Positions 7,395 to 15,418 are shown, counted from the stretch's first letter. The stretch is 64,000 nucleotides of DNA from a virus (IMGVR_UViG_3300036795_000115:1-64000), one strand, 5' to 3'. The notes: a model not told the origin generated them from the sequence alone. A program made the numbers and translations.

Positions 7395-8174
7395 ATGCAC
7401 AACTACTCAACCTGCGCCACATGCGGTGAGCTGATGGAAGTCACCGAATACGACCAGCGCGCACACCCCATGTGCGAGTACACCCCCGACGTGCTCACCG
7501 CACTCATCGCAGACTTCGTGGCGGCGGCAACCACAGGCAACGACGACCTCGCCGACCAACTCGAACACGCCATCCACCTGTACGAAACCGCCCCACCACA
7601 GTTCGGTGCAGCAGCACTCGCCTACGCCGCATGGGGATGGCCCGTGTTCCCACTCCGGGCAAAAGGGAAAATCCCGCTCGGCAAATGCGGCGACTGCCGA
7701 ACCACCAAATGCGACGGCCCCACCACATGCGGGCACCAACTATGCCACGGGTTCAAAGACGCCACCACCAACCCCAACCGCATCCGCGAATGGTGGACCG
7801 AACACCCCCAAGCCAACATTGGGCTCGCCACCGGGCACACCTTCGACGTCGTCGACGTAGACCTCCACGACCCCGAACGCCCCAACAAGCCCAACGGGAT
7901 CTGGGCGTGGTTCGACCTCGAAAACGACCCCGCACACCCACCCGTCCACGGTGTCGTCACCACCCCCTCAGGACGACACCTGTACGTCACCCCCACCGGC
8001 GGTGGGAATCTCGCCGGCGTGTTCCCCGGCATCGACTACCGAGGTGTCGGCGGATACGTCGTCGCACCACCCTCCGTCAGGGAGAACGGCGTCCGCTACC
8101 AGTGGTCCATGCGGCCATCACCCCAAATCACCGATGCCACCAAAAGCGCCGGTGAGAGGCTGAAAGCCGCCTAA
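7395..8174 (+). CDS. Bifunctional DNA primase/polymerase (prim-pol) domain protein
   Basis: A 259-residue protein with a CATC zinc pair at the N-terminus, then a prim-pol domain: the ALAYAAWGWPVFPL signature near residue 70, an internal cysteine group (CGDCRTTKC), the catalytic DVVDVDLHD stretch near residue 150, and a later GRHLY/YVVAPPS strand. Prim-pol enzymes make primers and extend them. It is followed at once by a hexameric helicase-type ATPase, giving a two-gene replisome. ATG at 7395 is chosen over an upstream GTG at 7350 because it has GGAGG nearby and avoids the hairpin. Confidence 0.85.
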   Translation: MHNYSTCATCGELMEVTEYDQRAHPMCEYTPDVLTALIADFVAAATTGNDDLADQLEHAIHLYETAPPQFGAAALAYAAWGWPVFPLRAKGKIPLGKCGDCRTTKCDGPTTCGHQLCHGFKDATTNPNRIREWWTEHPQANIGLATGHTFDVVDVDLHDPERPNKPNGIWAWFDLENDPAHPPVHGVVTTPSGRHLYVTPTGGGNLAGVFPGIDYRGVGGYVVAPPSVRENGVRYQWSMRPSPQITDATKSAGERLKAA

Positions 8175-8177
8175 CCC

Positions 8178-9653
8178 ATGGCCAACGAGGACCACCCCTA
8201 CGCGGCTGCGTTCGCCCACCGCAACCCCAAACCGACACCACCCACCAACGGTGTCGTCACCCCCATCCTCTCCGCCGTACCCGCCGGCGACCCCGGGGCC
8301 GCCCGCTACGCCCAAGCCGCCCTCGCCAAAGAATGCGACACCCTCGCCATCACCGGCGAAGGACAACGCAACCACGCCCTGAACAAAGCCGGATTCAACA
8401 TTGCGCAGCTGGTAGCCTCCGGACACCTGAACGCGGTGGAAGCGGAAGAGGAACTCACCCAAGCAGCACTGTCCTGCGGGCTCGGGCTCACAGAAATCCG
8501 CACCACCCTCGGCAGTGCGTTCGAAGCCGGCGCCAAACACCCCCGCGCAGTCCCCGAACGCGAGCAGCCCACCAACGGCACCGACTTCGGCCCCGGGGTC
8601 CGTGTGGTCAGCGAAAACGACCTGCAACTCGAAGGTGAAGGCGACCCGTTCCGCCACGGTGTCGACGGGGCCACATTCGTCTTCCAGGTCGCAAGCCACG
8701 AAAAAGCGTTGTGGGGATCCAAAGATCAGGTCATCTGGTCCCCCGGGGAAGCCCTCATCATCACCGGAGCCCCCGGAGTGGGGAAAACAACCACCGTGCA
8801 GCAGCTGATCTTGGCCCGGGTCGGGTTGGCCGACCAATTCCTCGGGTTCGACGTCGAACACACCAACAGCAAAGTGTTGTACCTGGCCATGGACCGACCC
8901 CGCCAGATCGCCCGATCCATGCGCCGCATGGTCGATGAAGGAGACCGGCAACTCCTAGAAGAACGACTGACGGTGTGGAAGGGGCCGCTCCCATATGACG
9001 TCGCCGACCGGTCCGATGTGTTACTTCGGATGGCCGAGCACTACGGGGCCGACACCATCATTGTGGACTCCGTCAAAGACGCCGCCCTGGGCCTATCGGA
9101 CTCCGAGCGGGCCGGGAAGTACAACCGTGCCCGGCAGCGCGCGTTGGCCGGTGGCATCGAGATCGTGGAGATCGCCCACCAGGTCAAAAAAGGCACTGCC
9201 GGGGCCGCCCCGAAGACCCTCGCCGACGTCCACGGTGGCATGGAGCTCACCGCCGGCGCCGGGTCCGTGGTGCTCATTTGGGGGGAGGCAGGTGACCCCA
9301 TTGTGGAGTTCCTTCACCTGAAGCAACCGGCCGAAGTGGTGGGGCCGTTGACGTTGGTTCACAACCATGAGGCGGGGCGGACGACGCTCGAAAATCGGGC
9401 CGATGAGGCTGACGTTTTGCGGGGGGAGCACTGGAAGTTGTGGACCATCTCCGATGTTGCGGTGGCGCTGTCCGATTCGGACAGGAAGCCGTCTAAGTCG
9501 GTGGTTGAGCGGACCCGGCGGAAGCTCGAGAAGCTCGTCGAAAACCACCTTGCGGTGAAGGTTCGCGGGGACCTTAACGCTCGTGGTGGTTCCCCTGAGT
9601 GGCGTTACCGGTGGGCGGAGTCGCCGCCGGAGACGTCCTGGGGCCCGGAATGA
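8178..9653 (+). CDS. RecA-fold replicative helicase (RepA/AAA_25-like)
   Basis: 491 residues. The N-terminal 170 residues are helical and may contact the primase. Walker A is ITGAPGVGKTTT near residue 195, Walker B IIVDS near residue 295, and an EIAHQ motif follows, the layout of the RepA/DnaB-like RecA-fold family. The C-terminal 80 residues resemble a winged helix. It unwinds DNA for the prim-pol encoded directly upstream (3-base gap). The iteron cluster starts right at its 3' end, which fits an initiator-helicase-origin arrangement. ATP binding is clear; direction of movement cannot be told. Confidence 0.82.
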   Translation: MANEDHPYAAAFAHRNPKPTPPTNGVVTPILSAVPAGDPGAARYAQAALAKECDTLAITGEGQRNHALNKAGFNIAQLVASGHLNAVEAEEELTQAALSCGLGLTEIRTTLGSAFEAGAKHPRAVPEREQPTNGTDFGPGVRVVSENDLQLEGEGDPFRHGVDGATFVFQVASHEKALWGSKDQVIWSPGEALIITGAPGVGKTTTVQQLILARVGLADQFLGFDVEHTNSKVLYLAMDRPRQIARSMRRMVDEGDRQLLEERLTVWKGPLPYDVADRSDVLLRMAEHYGADTIIVDSVKDAALGLSDSERAGKYNRARQRALAGGIEIVEIAHQVKKGTAGAAPKTLADVHGGMELTAGAGSVVLIWGEAGDPIVEFLHLKQPAEVVGPLTLVHNHEAGRTTLENRADEADVLRGEHWKLWTISDVAVALSDSDRKPSKSVVERTRRKLEKLVENHLAVKVRGDLNARGGSPEWRYRWAESPPETSWGPE

Positions 9654-9874
9654 GCCCTGATTACCAGTCACGCGCCCAGTCACGCCAGTCACGGTCCAGT
9701 CACGCGTCAAGTCACGCCAGTCACGAAAAAACTATAACCGCAGGTCAGCCAGTCACGCGCCCAGTCACGGTTCGCCACCAGCAGTCACGCCCGCACCCCC
9801 CTCTAGAGGGGGTGCGGCGCGCGTGGCCGCACGCGAATAGCACAGCTTCACCGCCAAGGGAAGAGGCAAAATGA
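9650..9874 (+). CDS. Low-complexity open frame across the iteron region (74 aa)
   Basis: Coupled to both neighbours by ATGA, so it is likely translated, but its Ser/Gln/Arg/His-rich sequence is dictated by the CAGTCACG repeats beneath it. It may serve only to carry ribosomes across the origin. I would not assign a function. Confidence 0.35.
   Translation: MSPDYQSRAQSRQSRSSHASSHASHEKTITAGQPVTRPVTVRHQQSRPHPPLEGVRRAWPHANSTASPPREEAK
9665..9789 (+). repeat. CAGTCACG iteron array, probable replication origin
   Basis: Eight exact copies of CAGTCACG (starts 9665, 9677, 9686, 9697, 9718, 9750, 9762, 9782) and one AAGTCACG variant (9709), all on the same strand, lie within 125 bases. Between the sixth and seventh copies is the only AT-rich stretch in the area (9725-9739), a plausible unwinding element. 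Position directly after the primase-helicase pair and before a resolvase-like gene supports an origin. Confidence 0.65.
9791..9835 (+). repeat. Two hairpins beside the iterons
   Basis: A perfect 10-base-pair stem (CCGCACCCCC with GGGGGTGCGG, loop CTCTAGA, 9791-9817) is followed by a second inverted repeat CGCGTG...CACGCG (9820-9835). Such paired stems next to iterons are typical of origin or plasmid-like replication control sites. A transcription attenuator is the alternative. Confidence 0.55.
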
Positions 9875-10257
9875 CATCCGCCAACAAACGCAAAGGTGAT
9901 CAGGCTGAGCGGGCCGTCCAAGCCGCCCTGCACAAGCTCGGTTTCCCGTGGTGTGAGAAAACCCGCGCCGGCTACGCCCGTGATGCGGGAGACCTGCATT
10001 TGGTGCCCGGCCCAGCGGCCATCGCTCAGGTGAAGAACGTCCGCACCCCCCGCTGGGCCGAGTGGCTCGAAGGACTCGACGCCCAGATTGATGAGGCGAA
10101 AGCCGACGTCGGGTTTCTGGTGTGGAAACGGGTCGGCATCGGTGACACCCGGGCGAACGAGTGGCTCGCGGTGATGACCTTGGAGCAGATGGCGATGTTG
10201 CTGCGCCGCGCCGGCTACGGGCACCCCGTGGACGAGGACGAGGATGAGGTGGCCTGA
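9871..10257 (+). CDS. Holliday-junction-resolvase-like / VRR-NUC-type nuclease
   Basis: 128 residues with the pattern NKRKGDQAERAV (N-terminal Glu on a helix), then RDAGDLHLVPG (Asp) and IAQVKN (x-x-K), which together make a PD-(D/E)XK site of the Hjc/VRR-NUC class. Enzymes of this type cut branched DNA made during replication and recombination. It lies directly downstream of the proposed origin, and its start overlaps the previous stop. Confidence 0.75.
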   Translation: MTSANKRKGDQAERAVQAALHKLGFPWCEKTRAGYARDAGDLHLVPGPAAIAQVKNVRTPRWAEWLEGLDAQIDEAKADVGFLVWKRVGIGDTRANEWLAVMTLEQMAMLLRRAGYGHPVDEDEDEVA

Positions 10258-10656
10258 ATGACCGTCGACCCGTTCAACGCCGGCGCCGGCTACACCCTGG
10301 ACTCGGTCGCGGAGCCGGACCGTCAACGCCGCGCCGCCCTCGCCGTGATGCACAAGTTCCGGGGCACCGAGGACATGTGGCCGGTGCTGTCCGTGCTGGG
10401 CTTGACCGACACGGCCGAGGAGATGCTCACCAGACGCGCCCTGAGGCTCACGCACACCGATCCCCTACCCGCGACACCTCCGGCGCCTGAAAGTCCCGTA
10501 GCGGACGAACCAGGGCCTTGCAGCCGGGTGATTTGGTGCGGGTCCGGCGACCACCTGCTCCCCGGGGGCCGGGGTGAGTGCCAGCCGTGCCGCAAACGAC
10601 GGCGACTTGCCCGGCGGGCCGCCCGGAAGTCTGTGGGCCTGGAGGCGGCGCAGTGA
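10258..10656 (+). CDS. Hypothetical protein with C-terminal zinc/basic tail (132 aa)
   Basis: Starts directly after the nuclease stop. The N-terminal half is helical; the C-terminal half has Pro-rich linker, CSRVIWCGSGDHLL and CQPC pairs and an Arg-rich tail, which suggests zinc-assisted nucleic acid binding. No named family recognised. Confidence 0.6.
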   Translation: MTVDPFNAGAGYTLDSVAEPDRQRRAALAVMHKFRGTEDMWPVLSVLGLTDTAEEMLTRRALRLTHTDPLPATPPAPESPVADEPGPCSRVIWCGSGDHLLPGGRGECQPCRKRRRLARRAARKSVGLEAAQ

Positions 10657-11021
10657 GTGAACAGCCGCAGCGCGAATGCACTTGCACCCAGGGGCCCGAC
10701 TACGAGGGTCCGTGTTCGTGGTGCGACGTTCATGGTCAGCCGTCGGTGGCGCACAGGCAGGGCGTCGATGCCGGCTATCAGGAGGCCAAGTTCGGCTACG
10801 AGTTGGATGCGGCGGCGAGCGCGCGGGGGATTCAGGAGGCGCGCGCCGAGCGGGACGCGCTCAAGGCCCGGGTGGAGCAGCTAACCGCCGCGCTGTTCGA
10901 ACTCACCGCTATCGCTGACCGCGTAATCCACCGCGAAGGCAACCATGGGGTGACCTGGATGGGGCTGCTGACTAACAAGGTCGCCGAGTCTCGTGCGGTG
11001 CTGGCAAAGGTGGCGAAGTGA
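10653..11021 (+). CDS. Hypothetical protein with CxC cluster and coiled coil (122 aa)
   Basis: GTG start in a GTGA overlap. Cys cluster CTCTQG...CSWCDVHG at residues 9-29, followed by a helix with heptad leucines (residues 65-90). Likely a zinc-headed coiled-coil protein; function unknown. Confidence 0.6.
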   Translation: MSEQPQRECTCTQGPDYEGPCSWCDVHGQPSVAHRQGVDAGYQEAKFGYELDAAASARGIQEARAERDALKARVEQLTAALFELTAIADRVIHREGNHGVTWMGLLTNKVAESRAVLAKVAK

Positions 11022-11179
11022 CCGCGCCGACGCTCGACGAGGTCGACCTCACCCGTGACCCCGGGCATCGCCCGTTCTGCTGGTGCCACAACCACGCCGA
11101 CGCGGACGGCGTATTCCACTGGAGCGGCGAGCTGCCCGCGCTGCGGTTCCCACTCGAGGGGGAGGACGCCCGTGACTGA
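11018..11179 (+). CDS. Small Cys/His protein (53 aa)
   Basis: GTG start in a GTGA overlap. The CWCHNHADADG segment offers several metal ligands. The stop lies 8 bases into the next gene. Unknown. Confidence 0.5.
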   Translation: MTAPTLDEVDLTRDPGHRPFCWCHNHADADGVFHWSGELPALRFPLEGEDARD

Positions 11180-11441
11180 GCCGACGATGCTTGTTCCCGT
11201 CAGGAAGTACGCGTGCGGCAACCTGGCGTGTGGATTTTTCGGGTTGCTGAAGGACCCGGACATTTGGCCAGCCACATGCGGCGACGGCTGCGGCGGATTC
11301 ATCTGGCCGAACATCCCGTGCTCCGGGTGCGGCCAGAACTTTGAGACGGCCGCGGAACGGTTCGAGGAAGTTCTGTACGGCTGGACGCCGGGTATCGCGC
11401 AGTTCGGTGCCGGCCCGCTGTCTTCTCCTGGCACTACGTGA
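11172..11441 (+). CDS. Zinc-binding hypothetical protein (89 aa)
   Basis: Contains CGNLACGFFG, CGDGCGGF and CSGCGQNF, six to seven cysteines that could bind two zinc ions. GTG at 11172 is used. Position in a run of zinc-knuckle genes. Unknown function. Confidence 0.6.
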   Translation: MTEPTMLVPVRKYACGNLACGFFGLLKDPDIWPATCGDGCGGFIWPNIPCSGCGQNFETAAERFEEVLYGWTPGIAQFGAGPLSSPGTT

Positions 11442-11457
11442 ACAGGGGGACCGGATC

Positions 11458-11829
11458 ATGAACGAATCGAGTGAGGCGTTCGCGCAGGCGATCGAGTCCC
11501 TCTGCGAGAAGGGGGAATTCGATTCCGTTGCCTATGAACTGGACCGGATATCCAGCGCACTCACCGTGTGTGCGGATAAGTTGCGGGCACGGAAGACGCT
11601 GGTACCCCCTCCGGCGCTGACGCGGATGCCCGTCTCGAAGATGATCTTTCATCTGACGCGCCCCGGGGAGAGGGTGACCGCCAAGGAATTGGCTTTTAGG
11701 GCCGTTGAGGTTGGCGCTTACGCGACCCCATCGGCGATCACCATGGCCCTGATCAGGGCCGAGAGGGCCGGGAAGGTAGTTCGAGTCTCCACGGGCTGCT
11801 ACCGGCTGGTCGCCGAGGACACCCCGTGA
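11458..11829 (+). CDS. Winged-helix-like protein (123 aa)
   Basis: The N-terminal 45 residues are a helical hairpin. Residues 58-118 read as a winged helix: KMIFHLTRPGERVTAKELA, then ITMALIRAERAGKV and a CYRLV wing. Probably binds DNA. ATG at 11458 is preceded by a purine-rich AGGGGGA site. A regulator of later genes is one possibility. Confidence 0.6.
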   Translation: MNESSEAFAQAIESLCEKGEFDSVAYELDRISSALTVCADKLRARKTLVPPPALTRMPVSKMIFHLTRPGERVTAKELAFRAVEVGAYATPSAITMALIRAERAGKVVRVSTGCYRLVAEDTP

Positions 11830-11990
11830 CCGCGCACCGCATCCGCATCCGTGGCCTGCGCATCCACCACGGCTGGTACTGGCAAGCCTCGTGCGCGGTG
11901 TGTGGCCCGCACCAGGCCGGCGCCCGGGTGTGGGCGGATCTTGTGGAGTGGGCTGTGGCGCACTACGCGAACAGGAGGACGGGACCATGA
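11826..11990 (+). CDS. Small hypothetical protein (54 aa)
   Basis: GTG in a GTGA overlap; sequence is rich in His, Arg and Trp with a CAVCG pair. Coupled by ATGA to the next gene. Unknown. Confidence 0.5.
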   Translation: MTAHRIRIRGLRIHHGWYWQASCAVCGPHQAGARVWADLVEWAVAHYANRRTGP

Positions 11991-12175
11991 GGCGCTTTCG
12001 ACGGCAGCGACAAATGCTCTGCGCCAAGGGCGGCAAGTTCACCTACCGCGACCGGCTCGCGGCGGTCATGGCCCTGGCGGAGGTAGCCAGCAAGGGCCGG
12101 GACGAGAGCCAGGTTTACCGGTGCCCGGGTACCAGCCATTGGCATCTGACCAGCCAGGAACGGCACACCCAGTGA
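11987..12175 (+). CDS. Small basic protein (62 aa)
   Basis: Arg-rich N-terminus, a central helix (YRDRLAAVMALAEVA) and a YRCPGTSHWHL end that resembles small phage proteins with one Cys/His knuckle. ATGA/GTGA coupling. Unknown. Confidence 0.55.
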   Translation: MRRFRRQRQMLCAKGGKFTYRDRLAAVMALAEVASKGRDESQVYRCPGTSHWHLTSQERHTQ

Positions 12176-12450
12176 CCCCCCTGAAGCTCCTCGCCATCGC
12201 CGTCGCCACCCTCCCCATCACCCTGCCCCTCGCCGGCTGGCTCATCACCCGCCACGACCCGCCCCCGCACAGCAGCGAACGCACCGTCGCGATGGGCCGC
12301 CACCCGTCCGCCCGGGTGCGGGGGAGGGCGATGTTCAAGGCCCCGTGCTGCGGGTCGGTCCTGATCGGGGCGGACCCGATTGATCTGGTGGCGGTGACGT
12401 TGCACCACGAATCGACTTGTTTGCGGAATGAAACGGAGAACGCGGCGTGA
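12172..12450 (+). CDS. Single-pass membrane protein (92 aa)
   Basis: Residues 3-26 form a Leu/Ala/Pro-rich membrane helix, followed by a basic loop and a C-terminal soluble part with CCGS and a late Cys. GTG start. Role unknown; it pairs with the next membrane protein. Confidence 0.6.
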   Translation: MTPLKLLAIAVATLPITLPLAGWLITRHDPPPHSSERTVAMGRHPSARVRGRAMFKAPCCGSVLIGADPIDLVAVTLHHESTCLRNETENAA

Positions 12451-12779
12451 GCATCTGGCATCTAGTCGACGACACGGTTGTGCGACTCGGACTGCTGCTA
12501 ACCGTTCTCTGGATCGGTCGGCTGTCAACTCGCATCAAAGCGCTCGAACTGCGGGAGGACGCGCAGAACAAGGTGCTCCGCATTTTCGATGTGAGAACTC
12601 GTGCACAATCCCGCTACCTGCGGATCTCCGTCAAGGATCGCATCATCTGGTCAGACGACCACCACCGGCGAATCAAGGCGCTCGAGCGCGTTGGGCACAG
12701 CCACGCGGAGATGAACCTCGAGAAGCCGACGTACCACGTGTACATCGACGCGAAGGACATTCCGCCGAAGCCGGAGTAG
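12447..12779 (+). CDS. Membrane-anchored coiled-coil protein (110 aa)
   Basis: Residues 8-26 are a hydrophobic helix; the rest is a charged helical region (IKALELREDAQNKVLRIF) with a His-rich turn and a short beta end. GTG start coupled to the previous stop. Last gene before a hairpin, so it probably ends a transcript unit. Confidence 0.6.
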   Translation: MSIWHLVDDTVVRLGLLLTVLWIGRLSTRIKALELREDAQNKVLRIFDVRTRAQSRYLRISVKDRIIWSDDHHRRIKALERVGHSHAEMNLEKPTYHVYIDAKDIPPKPE

Positions 12780-12792
12780 CCCCCGTGGGTGG

Positions 12793-12820
12793 TCTCTCCG
12801 ACCCGAGGAAGTCGGAGAGA
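12793..12820 (+). terminator. Hairpin after the membrane-protein pair
   Basis: A perfect 10-base-pair stem (TCTCTCCGAC with GTCGGAGAGA) with an 8-base loop, followed by TTCC rather than a T-run. Likely an attenuator or weak terminator. The roughly 90 bases from 12780 to 12868 hold nothing else. Confidence 0.5.
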
Positions 12821-12868
12821 TTCCAGCACCCGTACTAGTTCTGATGATCACCTGACTGTGTCGGGGAG

Positions 12869-13723
12869 ATGACCACCGCCGCGAAGTATGCCATCCGCGT
12901 CCCGGAGGTCGTGTTGAGCCCCATCTGCAGCTCCCCGCACTGCGCATTCCCCCAGCACAACGGATACCTCTGCCGCAACTGCACCGACACTGTGCGCCGA
13001 GACCTCGCGGCGATCCCGTGGCTCCTCGAAGACCTCGAAGTCACCATCACCCGCCAAGACCGACTCTCCGACCCCACCGGCCGATCCGGCGACGAACGCC
13101 CACTCCCGATCCGCATCAACGCCATGGAAGCCCGCCGCGACTTGGGCGCCACCCTCGCGGCGTGGGCCATGCACATCGCCGGCCGCCTCGACGGGCTGGA
13201 CCGGGACACGATCTGGACCGAACTCCGCCTGGCGAACTACCTGCTCGACCATGTGGGCACCATCCTCACCGACCCGGCCGCCGGGCAGATCGCGGACGAG
13301 ATCGGGAACGCGAGGGGGTTGGCGCAACGGACGATCGACCACCCGGTGCAGCGCGTGTTCGCCGGGCCGTGCGAGGACTGCGACAAAGACCTCTACGCCC
13401 ACCCTCGGGCCGCTGAGGTGGCGTGTAAGACCCCGGACTGCGGGGCCATCTACCCGATTGAGGCTCGGCGGCGGTGGCTGCTGGGAAAAGCTGAGGACCA
13501 GCTGCTCACCGCCGTGGAACTATCACGGGCGCTACCTGGTCTGCTGCGTCGACCGCTCACCGCCGCGATGATCCGGGGGTATGCGTTCCGGGGGAGACTG
13601 ACCCAGCACCCGCCGCTGAAGCTCAAGGGGCCGCCGTTGTACAAATGCGGGGATGTTCTCTCACTTTTGAACGAGATCGCCGAGGACGAAGCGCGCGGCC
13701 GACCGAAGGATCTTGCGTCATGA
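12869..13723 (+). CDS. Zinc-finger and HTH-like actinophage protein (284 aa)
   Basis: Residues 20-40 hold CSSPHC...CRNC, and residues 168-190 a second group CEDCDKDLY...CKTPDCG, so two zinc sites frame a helical core. The C-terminal 70 residues (AVELSRALPGLL ... MIRGYAFRGRLTQ) look like a helix-turn-helix in which the last segment names a wing. Proteins with this layout are frequent in actinobacterial phages and are usually called HTH DNA-binding proteins. The role is probably regulatory, not proven. Confidence 0.65.
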   Translation: MTTAAKYAIRVPEVVLSPICSSPHCAFPQHNGYLCRNCTDTVRRDLAAIPWLLEDLEVTITRQDRLSDPTGRSGDERPLPIRINAMEARRDLGATLAAWAMHIAGRLDGLDRDTIWTELRLANYLLDHVGTILTDPAAGQIADEIGNARGLAQRTIDHPVQRVFAGPCEDCDKDLYAHPRAAEVACKTPDCGAIYPIEARRRWLLGKAEDQLLTAVELSRALPGLLRRPLTAAMIRGYAFRGRLTQHPPLKLKGPPLYKCGDVLSLLNEIAEDEARGRPKDLAS

Positions 13724-13798
13724 CCGATGGACAGCCGTTCAGTCGCATGAGCCACCTCGATCATTCCTAATGAGTTGCGTCCACTCTTCGGAGGAGTC

Positions 13799-14278
13799 AT
13801 GACCGACGAACATGTGCCGCCGAACTTCCTGCAGCCGGAGGCGATCGTTGAGTTTCTGGCAACGAACGCGCGGGTACTAGCGGAGCGTTCAAGGCAACCT
13901 GTCACCGACGAGAAGCTGCCGGACTTCGAAGCGGAGATGCGCAAAGAAGGCGAGGCGCGCGGGTACCCGATCAGCGCCGAGCGTGTCGGCGACGTCCTGC
14001 GCAGGTGTGGACGCGGGGAAGAACTAGACCGGCACATCGCTGAACGCGAGGCGCGAGACGCCGCCTACCTACTGATCGCGCTGAATGTGGTCAACGAGCA
14101 CAACGCACTGGTCATCCAGGCGACGGGCCTACGCCGGCGCATCCTCGAGCTGCACGGACCTGACGTGGCCTTCGGCGAGGCGTGGTGTCGAGGGTGCGAC
14201 AGCGGCGAGGACGACTACAACTCGCCCCACTTCCCCTGTACCACCTACACCCTTGCGCGAGACTGGATGGACTCATGA
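13799..14278 (+). CDS. Hypothetical protein, paralogue 1 of a pair (159 aa)
   Basis: ATG at 13799 has a GGAGGAG site. The C-terminal 60 residues (ILELHGP...WCRGC...HFPCTTYTLARDW) closely match those of the next gene, so the two derive from a duplication. The shared part has four conserved Cys/His positions suited to one zinc. The N-terminal part is helical and not shared. Unknown. Confidence 0.65.
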   Translation: MTDEHVPPNFLQPEAIVEFLATNARVLAERSRQPVTDEKLPDFEAEMRKEGEARGYPISAERVGDVLRRCGRGEELDRHIAEREARDAAYLLIALNVVNEHNALVIQATGLRRRILELHGPDVAFGEAWCRGCDSGEDDYNSPHFPCTTYTLARDWMDS

Positions 14279-14619
14279 CCGAGTCGTACACACCCGAGGA
14301 GCTCGCTACTTCACTGCTGCTGTCGGCGTCGTACCGTAGAGAAGACGGTCTTACTCCCAGGCAGCGGGGAATCCTCGCCGACCAACGCCGCATGCGGGAC
14401 GAGTACGCAGTGTGGCGAGAGCAAGCGATCGCGGAGCACCAGCGACTGATGGAAACCGCCACTGGGCACCGACGTGAAATCCTCGACATGCACGGCCCCG
14501 TGCTGGGCTACGACAAGCTGATCTGTACCGCGTGCGGTAACGACTGCTGTGGTGGGGTGTGCGACTCAACTCGGCACCCGTGCTCGACCTACACCCTTGC
14601 GCTCAGCTGGGAAGAGTGA
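14275..14619 (+). CDS. Hypothetical protein, paralogue 2 of a pair (114 aa)
   Basis: Coupled to paralogue 1 by ATGA. Shares the ILDMHGP...CTACG...HPCSTYTLALSW tail, with an added CC pair. The N-terminal helical part differs. Last gene before a promoter and terminator. Unknown. Confidence 0.65.
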   Translation: MTESYTPEELATSLLLSASYRREDGLTPRQRGILADQRRMRDEYAVWREQAIAEHQRLMETATGHRREILDMHGPVLGYDKLICTACGNDCCGGVCDSTRHPCSTYTLALSWEE

Positions 14620-14622
14620 TAT

Positions 14623-14651
14623 TTGCCAACGACCAGCGCGAACGCTAATCT
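14623..14651 (+). promoter_or_regulatory. Sigma-70-type promoter
   Basis: TTGCCA (14623-14628), 17 bases, TAATCT (14646-14651). The spacing is ideal and the -10 is AT-rich in a GC-rich setting. A start near 14658 would run straight into the terminator at 14696-14728 and, with read-through, into the secreted-protein gene at 14753. Confidence 0.6.
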
Positions 14652-14657
14652 CTGCTT

Positions 14658-14728
14658 AGATCGTCAGTCGTAGCTGAGACATCGCTCCTGGCGACAGCCC
14701 CACCGGTCACGGATCGGTGGGGCTTTTT
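14658..14728 (+). ncRNA. Candidate small RNA or leader RNA of about 70 nt
   Basis: No open frame fits between the promoter and the terminator. The transcript would have a 5' region able to fold weakly, then the terminator stem. It may be a free small RNA or an attenuated leader of the secreted-protein gene downstream. Inference from signals only. Confidence 0.4.
14696..14728 (+). terminator. Intrinsic terminator
   Basis: Ten-base-pair stem (AGCCCCACCG with CGGTGGGGCT), 9-base loop, then TTTTTC. This is one of the few hairpins in the window with a proper T-run on its own strand. Confidence 0.85.
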
Positions 14729-14752
14729 CTTGCCCAACCCCGGGGGCATCCC

Positions 14753-15418
14753 ATGAGGAAGACTCTGATCGTCTGTGCTGCGACTGTTGCTCTTGCTCTT
14801 GGGTTTACGCCTACTGCGCTGGCGTCGCCGTTCGGTCACCACCATGGCCACTCACACCACCAGCACGACAGCTGGTCCAGCGACGACGGCGACGACTCGG
14901 GTGATGACAGCCCCGACACAGGACAGCCAGACACCGTAACCCCAAGCGCCGACACATCTTCGAGCCAAGCGGCCGCAGCCGGGGGAACGGTTCGTTCTGG
15001 TGCAGCACAAACGATAAACGCGCAGGTCACCGGGTTCTCTTGGCAAGACAACTCGCCGCCCGGATCGTCCACCGTGTGCTGCGGCGTACTACATAAACAG
15101 GCCGGCGGCACGGGCACCTACGCCGACCCCATCACCACGGCAGTACCGGGCTCCGGCGGCCAGGGCATGGAGACCCCGGCTGGTACGCGCATCTACGTGG
15201 CTCGACTCAAACGGTATTTCGTGGTTGAGGATTCGGGCGCCACCAAGATGGGTTCGAAGCACTTCGATTTGTGGGTCGGAGGGGAGGGCTTCCCGAAGTC
15301 CGCGTCCGATGCGTGCATGAACTCCTACACCGGCAGCACGCCGGTCATCATCAACCCGCCGGCCGGTGAGCCGGTCACGGTGGGTCCACTCACGGGGAGC
15401 AACGGATGCAAGGTATGA
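14753..15418 (+). CDS. Secreted protein with a 3D/double-psi-barrel-like C-terminal domain
   Basis: 221 residues. A Sec signal peptide (MRKTLIVCAATVALALGF, then ALA-SP cleavage) leads to a His-rich and Asp/Ser-rich linker to about residue 75, then a compact domain with GGTGTYADPITTA, TPAGTRIYVARLKRYFVVEDSG and KHFDLWVGG. The VEDSG...DLWVG pair recalls the 3D domain near the end of MltA and related double-psi barrels in secreted actinobacterial proteins. It is exported, so it may act on the host envelope or after lysogeny. It lies after its own promoter and terminator, like a moron gene. Start chosen at the signal peptide. Confidence 0.7.
   Translation: MRKTLIVCAATVALALGFTPTALASPFGHHHGHSHHQHDSWSSDDGDDSGDDSPDTGQPDTVTPSADTSSSQAAAAGGTVRSGAAQTINAQVTGFSWQDNSPPGSSTVCCGVLHKQAGGTGTYADPITTAVPGSGGQGMETPAGTRIYVARLKRYFVVEDSGATKMGSKHFDLWVGGEGFPKSASDACMNSYTGSTPVIINPPAGEPVTVGPLTGSNGCKV

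Noticed and set aside
8118-8951. Leftward 277-codon frame opposite the helicase
   Set aside because: Antisense of a gene with clear Walker motifs; low-complexity Gly/Val sequence.
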